DNA from: Chloroflexota bacterium
GTDB taxonomy: Bacteria; Chloroflexota; FW602-bin22; JACPRP01
Length of the DNA: 16,670 nt
NCBI GenBank assembly: GCA_016210495.1
Contig: JACQUC010000151.1
Coordinates: 1 to 16,670, forward strand
Direction: 5' to 3'
Part shown: one piece after another, positions 13,141 to 16,670 of the stretch
How positions within the stretch are numbered: position 1 is the stretch's first letter
Layout: the number at the start of each line of letters is the position of its first letter
Notes under the pieces: model-generated
Seen by the model: only the letters and a program-made list of their open reading frames with translations
The model's database searches: none
What the model was told of the DNA's origin: nothing
Program-made: the position numbers and the translations under genes

Positions 13141-14580
13141 ATGATGCGCACGTCAAAAGACTACCTTGAGGCTCTGAAGGCCATGCGTCACAACGTCTAC
13201 CTTTGGGGAGAAAAGGTCGACAGGCCCTACGAACATCCACAGATACGCACGGGCGTAAACGTCATCAGCCTCACCTACGACATGGCCCAGGACCCACGGT
13301 ACGAGGGGCTGTTGACCGCCAAATCACATCTCTCAGGGGAGAAAATAAACCGTTTCACCCATATTCACCAGTCGCCCCAAGACCTGATGGCCAAGGTTCA
13401 GATGACGCGCGTCTACTGCCAGCAGACCGGGGGCTGCATCCAGCGCTGCATGGGCATCGACGCCCTGAACTCGTTGTCCATCGTCACCTACGACATGGAC
13501 AAGCAGCTTGGCACCAGCTACTACGAGCGGCTTCTGAGGACCGTGCGCAGGGTGCAAGACGACGACTTGACCCTTAACGCGGCTATGACCGACGTCAAAG
13601 GCGATCGGAGCCTTAAGCCCCACGAGCAGGAGGACCCCGACATGTACCTGCGCGTGGTGGAGAGGAAGGCCGACGGCATCGTCGTCAGGGGCGCGAAGGC
13701 CCATAACACGCTGGCGCCTTACGCGGAGGAGCTGGTCGTTCTCCCCACGCGGGCGCTGGGCAAGGAGGACGCCGACTACGCCGTGGCCTTCGTCATCCCG
13801 GCGGACGCACCGGGCATCACCCTGATCTGCCGTGCCAGCTCGCCCGCTGCCACGAAGCGGATGGAATCTCCTGTGACGTCGCGCTACGGATTCTCGGATT
13901 CGCTAACCGTCTTCGACGACGTGTTCGTCCCCTGGGAGCGGGTGTTGATGTGTGGCGAGTGGCATTACGCAGGCATCCTCGCCGGCACCTTCGCCAACTA
14001 CCATCGGCATAGCTACTGCGGGTGCAAGCCGGGCATCGCGGACATCTTGCTCGGCAGCGCCGCGTTGGCGGCCGACTACAACGGCGTCGGCAGGGCCTCG
14101 CACATCCGCTCGAAGCTGGTGGACATGATCACCACGGCGGAGATGGTCTACGCTTGCGGCATCACCGCCTCGGTCAACGGCCAGCCGATGCCCTCGGGCA
14201 CGTACCTTCCCGATACCATCTACTCGAACGCGGGCAAGTACTTCTCGGGCACGAACCTTCACCACGAATACGAGATCGTGCACGACATCGCGGGCGGCCT
14301 GATCGCCACGCTGCCCTCCGAGGCCGACTACTTCAATCCCGGCACCGGCGACCTCATGCGCAAGTACCTCAAGGGAAGGGCCGGCGTCACGACCGACGAC
14401 CGCCTGAGGTGCTTCCGGTTGATCGAAGATCTGACGGTTTCGCGGCATGGTGCGATGGTGCTAGTGGCCGGCGTCCACGGCGGTGGCTCCCCCGAGGCGG
14501 AGAAGGTGGCCATCTGGCAGAACTACGATTTGGAAGGTAAGAAAGCTCTGGCGAAGAAGCTGGCGCGCATCGAAGAATAG
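13141..14580 (+). CDS. abfD: 4-hydroxybutyryl-CoA dehydratase / vinylacetyl-CoA delta-isomerase family enzyme
   Basis: This 479-residue flavoprotein belongs to the HpaB/AbfD family. AbfD dehydrates 4-hydroxybutyryl-CoA to crotonyl-CoA by a ketyl-radical route using FAD and a [4Fe-4S] cluster. The cluster ligands known from Clostridium aminobutyricum AbfD (Cys99, Cys103, His292, Cys299) have counterparts Cys99, Cys103, His288 and Cys295. Gln101, Thr190, Tyr292 and Lys296 also sit at the spacing of AbfD Gln101, Thr190, Tyr296 and Lys300. This separates it from the oxygen-dependent HpaB hydroxylases, which lack the cluster. By spacing alone, the position of AbfD Glu257 seems to hold Asp253. The ribosome site GGAGGAG precedes ATG 13141. 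No CoA transferase or 4-hydroxybutyrate dehydrogenase is in the window, so the pathway (4-aminobutyrate or succinate fermentation, or a carbon-fixation cycle) is open. Confidence 0.9.
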   Translation: MMRTSKDYLEALKAMRHNVYLWGEKVDRPYEHPQIRTGVNVISLTYDMAQDPRYEGLLTAKSHLSGEKINRFTHIHQSPQDLMAKVQMTRVYCQQTGGCIQRCMGIDALNSLSIVTYDMDKQLGTSYYERLLRTVRRVQDDDLTLNAAMTDVKGDRSLKPHEQEDPDMYLRVVERKADGIVVRGAKAHNTLAPYAEELVVLPTRALGKEDADYAVAFVIPADAPGITLICRASSPAATKRMESPVTSRYGFSDSLTVFDDVFVPWERVLMCGEWHYAGILAGTFANYHRHSYCGCKPGIADILLGSAALAADYNGVGRASHIRSKLVDMITTAEMVYACGITASVNGQPMPSGTYLPDTIYSNAGKYFSGTNLHHEYEIVHDIAGGLIATLPSEADYFNPGTGDLMRKYLKGRAGVTTDDRLRCFRLIEDLTVSRHGAMVLVAGVHGGGSPEAEKVAIWQNYDLEGKKALAKKLARIEE

Positions 14581-14689
14581 CCCGACTCTAGCTATGGTTG
14601 GCTTGGATTACCGGGTAATGGCAATCAGATGATACCTGCAATGGTCTTGGCGATAGTGGCTGTTTCTGGCACTCGCCGCCGTGACGAGT

Positions 14690-14899
14690 CTACCGATTGC
14701 CGGTCTGGTATTCCGACAACAGACGCTCTATCGGGTCAGGATTCCTGCCCTCAACGTTCCAGCTCCCGCCGTCGAACAGGCTTATGATCTGGCCGGACGC
14801 CAGCCGGAACTGCCAGCCCGTACCGTCTGGCAGGCGCTGCTCGTCGGAGATCTCGTAACCGTTGTCGTCAAGTAACTCCGTCATCTCTTCCCGCGTCAT
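14690..14899 (-). CDS. Small hypothetical protein (69 residues)
   Basis: The sequence MTREEMTELLDDNGYEISDEQ, then GTGWQFRLASGQIISLFDGGSWNVEGRNPDPIERLL, looks like a real compact alpha-beta fold rather than a shadow frame. The GWQFRLxxGxxxxxFDxGxxxVxG pattern reminds me of small N-terminal modules found in some prokaryotic defence proteins, but this is a weak impression. A GGAGG motif (complement of about 14910-14914) lies 10 bases upstream of the ATG, inside the end of another short ORF whose stop overlaps it as ATGA. It is transcribed against both neighbours. Function unknown. Confidence 0.55.
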   Translation of the reverse strand: MTREEMTELLDDNGYEISDEQRLPDGTGWQFRLASGQIISLFDGGSWNVEGRNPDPIERLLSEYQTGNR

Positions 14900-15057
14900 C
14901 GATTGTCACCCTCCGCGGCCTGGAAGATCTCGCTCCCATAGATCCAGAAGGTGAGCTTCGACGCCCGCTGGGGTTCAACACTGCTCAGGTCGAGCACCGT
15001 GCAAGTATGGTGCCATGCTGTACATTCATCGGCTGTTGGGACAAGGATGCATGTCAC
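14896..15057 (-). CDS. Possible short ORF coupled to the 69-residue protein (53 residues)
   Basis: From GTG 15057 the frame reads VTCILVPTADECTAWHHTCTVLDL, then SKLTFWIYGSEIFQAAEGDNR, and its TGA overlaps the next ATG (ATGA). The composition (Trp, His, Cys, compact strands) and the coupled overlap favour translation. Against it: no clear ribosome site, a stop a few codons upstream, and overlap at its 5' end with the ComM-like remnant on the other strand. It may be the tail of a gene cut by that junction. Confidence 0.35.
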   Translation of the reverse strand: MTCILVPTADECTAWHHTCTVLDLSSVEPQRASKLTFWIYGSEIFQAAEGDNR

Positions 15058-15177
15058 GTGAGCGGGATTTGCTCAGATTATCTGCCGCGAATCATCGCCG
15101 ACCTCGCCGGATCGGAGATGATCGGCGCCGCCAGCGTGGCCGAAGCGTTGCAGTGCGGGCCGCGCAGGAGAGGATGA
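15015..15177 (+). pseudogene. Frameshifted C-terminal remnant of a ComM/YifB-type Mg-chelatase-like protein
   Basis: In the 15183-15177 reading direction of the plus strand, the frame of 15061 gives RIIADLAGSEMIGAASVAEALQCGPRR, ending at TGA 15175. This closely follows the conserved end of YifB/ComM proteins (TIADLAGSE...IxxxHxAEAIQYRPR). Just upstream, the frame of 15015 gives LLGQGCMSRERDLLRLSA, which fits the preceding LxLSARxYxRILRLAR helix after a one-base shift near 15088. Only about 55 codons remain, so this is debris of a gene whose intact form is around 500 residues. ComM is a helicase-like AAA+ protein in natural transformation. The match is from memory of the family motif. Confidence 0.6.
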
Positions 15178-15181
15178 GAGA

Positions 15182-15190
15182 TGATATAAT
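15182..15190 (+). promoter_or_regulatory. Extended -10 promoter for ftsH
   Basis: TGATATAAT contains a perfect TATAAT (15185-15190) with the upstream TG of an extended -10. I see no -35 at the right distance. It lies 50 bases before the GTG start, with GAGGAG at about 15228-15233 as ribosome site. Confidence 0.6.
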
Positions 15191-15240
15191 CGACGAATCA
15201 GAAGTGCTTCGTCTGATCAAAGGTTATCGAGGAGAAACGA

Positions 15241-16670
15241 GTGAGCACGACACCCAAGTTGTCTGACCGTCCTAGCCAACCCAAGGCTAAAGATCCCCAC
15301 TCAACCCCTCCTGTCCGGCCCCTTATACCCCCGTGGGCATGGTGGTTGCTAATGTTCATCGTCTTGGCGTGGAACGCCTACACGCTGCTGGTTCCAAAGG
15401 AGCCCCCCACCATGACTCTCTCCTACACGGCATTCCTCGATGTAGTCCGTTCGGGGAATGTCGCCAGCGTGACCATGAAGGGCCAAGTTATTGAAGGGAC
15501 CTTCGTCACGGCTATCACAGGGTTGCCAGGGTCTAAGGCTACGCCAGCCACAACAGAGAGCGCAGCTACTCCTGCACCACGCGCAACTGAGACGACACCG
15601 ACGACCTACGGTAGATTCAACACCGTCATCCCTTCGCAAGGCGATGACCGCCTTCTGCCTCTTATGGAGGAGTATCGAGTAACTGTGTCGGCCAAGGACA
15701 CCGGCGGCGGCTCAGGGCTATTAGAGCTAGCCATTAGCCTCCTGCCGATGCTGCTTCTCGTCGGACTGATGCTAATGATGGGACGCCAGGCACAGCGTGG
15801 GCAGCAGTCGCTTTTTGGTTTCGGCGGTAGCAAGGCGCGTGTGTACAACCAGGAGCGCCCAGGCGTTAGTTTTGCCGACGTGGCGGGCGAGGAAGAAGCT
15901 AAGGAAGAACTCCTGGAGGTCGTCGACTTCCTGAAGCGACCTGAACGCTATCACGCTATTGGGGCACGCCTGCCCCGTGGCATACTCCTGATCGGGCCAC
16001 CGGGGACGGGGAAAACCCTTCTTGCCCGTGCCGTGGCAGGGGAGGCCGGGGTTCCGTTCTTCAGCATCTCGGGTTCAGAGTTTGTGGAGATGTTTGTCGG
16101 CGTTGGGGCCAGTCGTGTTCGCGATCTGTTCACTAAGGCGAAGGTTCAGGCTCCAGCTATCGTTTTCGTGGACGGGATAGATGCGGTAGGTCGCCAAAGG
16201 GGCGCGGGACTGGGTGGAGGCAACGACGAGCGCGAGCAGACCCTCAATCAACTGCTGGTCGAAATGGACGGATTCGACGACAAGACTAGCCTCATCGTGC
16301 TGGCGGCTACCAACCGCCCGGATGTGCTGGACCCGGCGCTTCTCCGTCCGGGGCGATTTGACCGGCAGGTAACGGTGGGACTTCCCGATCGCCGCGGGCG
16401 CGAAGCGATTCTCAATATCCATACCCGTCACGTCCGACTCGGACAGGACGCGGATCTGGCCGCGTTGGCTCGACGCACCTCAGGAGTCTCGGGGGCGGAC
16501 CTCGCCAACCTGGTGAATGAAGGGGCAATGGCTGCGGCACGTCGTGGTGCGACTGAGGTTTACAACGCGGACTTCGATGAGGCAATCGATAAGATCGTTC
16601 TGGGAACGCGGCGCGCCAGTGTGCTGAGTGAAGGGGAGCGACGTGTGGTCGCGTACCACGAAGGTGGCCA
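15241..16670 (+). CDS. ftsH: ATP-dependent zinc metalloprotease FtsH, 3' end beyond the window
   Basis: The first 476 codons are present, from GTG 15241 (GAGGAG upstream). FtsH is a hexameric membrane AAA+ protease that degrades damaged or regulatory proteins. Transmembrane helices lie at about 33-51 and 160-180, enclosing a periplasmic loop with an Ala/Thr/Pro-rich insert (about 100-122). The AAA module has [14 protein letters not shown], Walker A GPPGTGKT (252-259), the pore loop [10 protein letters not shown] and the second region of homology ending LRPGRFDR with arginine fingers. Walker B reads [15 protein letters not shown]: Gly312 replaces the catalytic Glu of the usual DEID. The window ends at AYHEGG, just inside the zinc motif HExxH, where HEAGH is usual. 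Apart from Gly312 the protein looks intact. Confidence 0.95.
   Translation, partial: MSTTPKLSDRPSQPKAKDPHSTPPVRPLIPPWAWWLLMFIVLAWNAYTLLVPKEPPTMTLSYTAFLDVVRSGNVASVTMKGQVIEGTFVTAITGLPGSKATPATTESAATPAPRATETTPTTYGRFNTVIPSQGDDRLLPLMEEYRVTVSAKDTGGGSGLLELAISLLPMLLLVGLMLMMGRQAQRGQQSLFGFGGSKARVYNQERPGVSFADVAGEEEAKEELLEVVDFLKRPERYHAIGARLPRGILLIGPPGTGKTLLARAVAGEAGVPFFSISGSEFVEMFVGVGASRVRDLFTKAKVQAPAIVFVDGIDAVGRQRGAGLGGGNDEREQTLNQLLVEMDGFDDKTSLIVLAATNRPDVLDPALLRPGRFDRQVTVGLPDRRGREAILNIHTRHVRLGQDADLAALARRTSGVSGADLANLVNEGAMAAARRGATEVYNADFDEAIDKIVLGTRRASVLSEGERRVVAYHEGG

Noticed and set aside
13903..14448. 181-residue minus-strand ORF
   Set aside because: It is antisense to the well-conserved dehydratase and shows no family motif.
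14607..14619. Terminator after the dehydratase gene
   Set aside because: ATTACC/GGTAAT is a short stem with a 1-base centre that cannot form a normal loop, and no T-run follows.

Overview
The window looks like chromosomal DNA of a high-GC bacterium, most likely a member of the Chloroflexota. The hints are the ECF sigma factor with its small membrane companion protein, the form of the L34 and YidC proteins, and a secreted FG-GAP protein ending in an 'LFLPF'-type tail. This assignment is a judgement from protein style; no rRNA is present to confirm it.

Layout. (1) 39-1101, + strand: an ECF sigma factor gene broken by an in-frame amber codon, then a small one-span membrane protein. (2) 1055-1566: a GxxExxY/PD-(D/E)XK-like gene framed by inverted arrays of the 8-mer CACGGAGN, resembling a small mobile cassette. 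(3) 1583-7060, - strand: a classic origin-proximal cluster read from a full-consensus promoter at 7031-7060, rpmH-rnpA-yidD-yidC-khpB(jag)-PfkB kinase-parA-parB. A parS-like site overlaps the parB stop codon, and palindromic repeats sit between kinase and parA and between parA and parB. The dnaA gene that often neighbours rpmH is absent and I see no DnaA-box cluster. (4) 7185-9763, + strand: a strongly structured leader followed by TadE-like, TadE-like and TadG-like pilus/envelope genes, the first two overlapping by ATGA. (5) 9835-11130: inverted-repeat debris and a 5'-truncated FG-GAP/PKD protein. (6) 11157-11994: a toxin-antitoxin pair (RHH-DUF433 antitoxin, DUF5615 PIN-like toxin). (7) 12003-14580: a promoter placed so that transcription should start at the ATG (leaderless), a DUF362 protein with two [4Fe-4S] clusters, and a 4-hydroxybutyryl-CoA dehydratase-family enzyme with all four cluster ligands. 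(8) 14690-15177: two tiny minus-strand ORFs and a frameshifted remnant of a ComM/YifB C-terminus. (9) 15241-end: ftsH, cut off by the window in its zinc motif, with Gly in place of the Walker B catalytic Glu.

How they work together. The minus-strand cluster combines ribosome and RNase P components, membrane-protein insertion and chromosome segregation. The plus-strand blocks are accessory: surface structures, a TA module and an anaerobic CoA-ester enzyme with a ferredoxin-like partner. Most block boundaries carry short inverted repeats, truncated genes or both, so the region appears to have been rearranged repeatedly around a conserved core.
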